NCBI GenBank assembly: GCA_050289385.1
Contig: JBNKFQ010000259.1
Location: 1-7,353, forward strand
Reading direction: 5' to 3'
DNA length: 7,353 bases
Source: JBNKFQ01 sp050289385
GTDB taxonomy: Bacteria > Pseudomonadota > Gammaproteobacteria > Pseudomonadales > Porticoccaceae
Notes under the pieces: generated by a model
What the model was told of the DNA's origin: nothing
The model's database searches: none
Seen by the model: the letters and a program-made list of their open reading frames with translations, nothing else
Part shown: in pieces, positions 6,923 through 7,353 of the stretch
Layout of the letters: every line of letters starts with the position of its first letter
Position numbering within the stretch: the stretch's first letter is position 1
Translations under genes and position numbers: made by a program

Positions 6923-7353
6923 TTAAAAACGGTAAGATAAATTCATGCCAATGGTACGTGGACGCAAACGGTATCCGCGAACACCACCCCAAACTTGCTC
7001 CACCCAGGTAAGTGAGTCAGTGTCGGTGAGGTTTTTAACGAACAGGTCGAGGCCGAGGTCACCAAACTCTATACCGGCTCTTAAATTAATCAGACTGTAA
7101 TCGCCAACCGCAGGATCGGTTTCTGCAACATCGCTGTAATATTCACCCACATAGGTGTAATCAACCCGGGCAAATGAGGGATTACCAGCCAATTCAAAAC
7201 CATACTCCAGGCCAGTACTCACCGTTAAATCAGCTGAACCGGGTAGATCATCCCCTTTGTTGCCTATACTGGGTGTGTCCTCACTCAGCGTGGACTCGCC
7301 GTAAAATACATTCAGGTGCATTTTCAGGCGATCGCTGAGAAACGCTTGCGCTT
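6923..7353 (-). CDS. TonB-dependent outer-membrane receptor, C-terminal part (rest beyond the right edge)
   Basis: This is the end of the beta-barrel of a TonB-dependent receptor, which imports siderophores, vitamins, sugars or peptides across the outer membrane using proton-motive force. About 142 residues are visible; the frame continues through the right edge (AQAFLSDRLK precedes the internal Met at 7321), so the start, TonB box and plug are not seen. Evidence is the alternating amphipathic strand pattern (LKMHLNVFYGES, ADLTVSTGLEYGF, FARVDYTYVGEYYS), the family-typical YSLINLRAGIEFGDLGLDLFVKNLTD, the RPRTIGMNLSYRF end, and the terminal Phe recognised by the BAM machinery. The substrate cannot be told from this part. 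It is convergent with dsdA and separate from that operon. Confidence 0.9.
   Translation of the reverse strand, partial: AQAFLSDRLKMHLNVFYGESTLSEDTPSIGNKGDDLPGSADLTVSTGLEYGFELAGNPSFARVDYTYVGEYYSDVAETDPAVGDYSLINLRAGIEFGDLGLDLFVKNLTDTDSLTWVEQVWGGVRGYRLRPRTIGMNLSYRF

Noticed and set aside
6907..6925. Inverted repeat TAAACT/AGTTTA at the receptor stop codon as a terminator
   Set aside because: Only six pairs, mostly A-T, overlapping the stop codon and without a T run in the receptor's direction of transcription.

Overview
The window looks like chromosomal DNA from a Gram-negative bacterium, most likely a marine or environmental gammaproteobacterium. The signs are a TonB-dependent receptor (outer membrane), a Tat-exported S9 peptidase of a type common in TonB-receptor-rich Proteobacteria, a proteobacterial D-serine dehydratase, and a moderately GC-rich, compact layout. 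The genus cannot be fixed from the sequence alone.

Positions 1-4910 hold a tight plus-strand gene set: the 3' part of a GntP-family permease (gluconate/D-glycerate/D-serine type), a glycerate 2-kinase of the MOFRL family whose GTG start overlaps the permease stop, and 23 bases later a long Tat-exported S9/prolyl oligopeptidase-type protein. After a 204-base gap (4911-5114) containing a 14-base tandem repeat comes dsdA, D-serine dehydratase (5115-6425), complete and with its PLP lysine. Together these suggest uptake of a small hydroxy- or amino-acid (D-glycerate or D-serine) and its conversion to 2-phosphoglycerate or pyruvate, with a periplasmic peptidase-like protein possibly acting upstream.

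Positions 6426-6922 contain no intact gene. Inside this stretch is the last part of an ECF sigma factor (region 4 helix-turn-helix), out of frame with the sequence before it. A single missing T would explain the break, so it reads as a decayed gene. From 6923 to the right edge, on the minus strand, is the C-terminal end of a TonB-dependent receptor, convergent with everything else. ECF sigma factors and TonB receptors are often linked, so this end may be a partly eroded signalling/uptake locus.

The most notable observation is that the S9 protein keeps the Asp and His of the catalytic triad and the surrounding family sequence, but the nucleophile elbow (Gly-x-Ser-x-Gly) is replaced by EFFSNP and is one residue short. 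It may be a pseudo-peptidase or a variant with changed chemistry.
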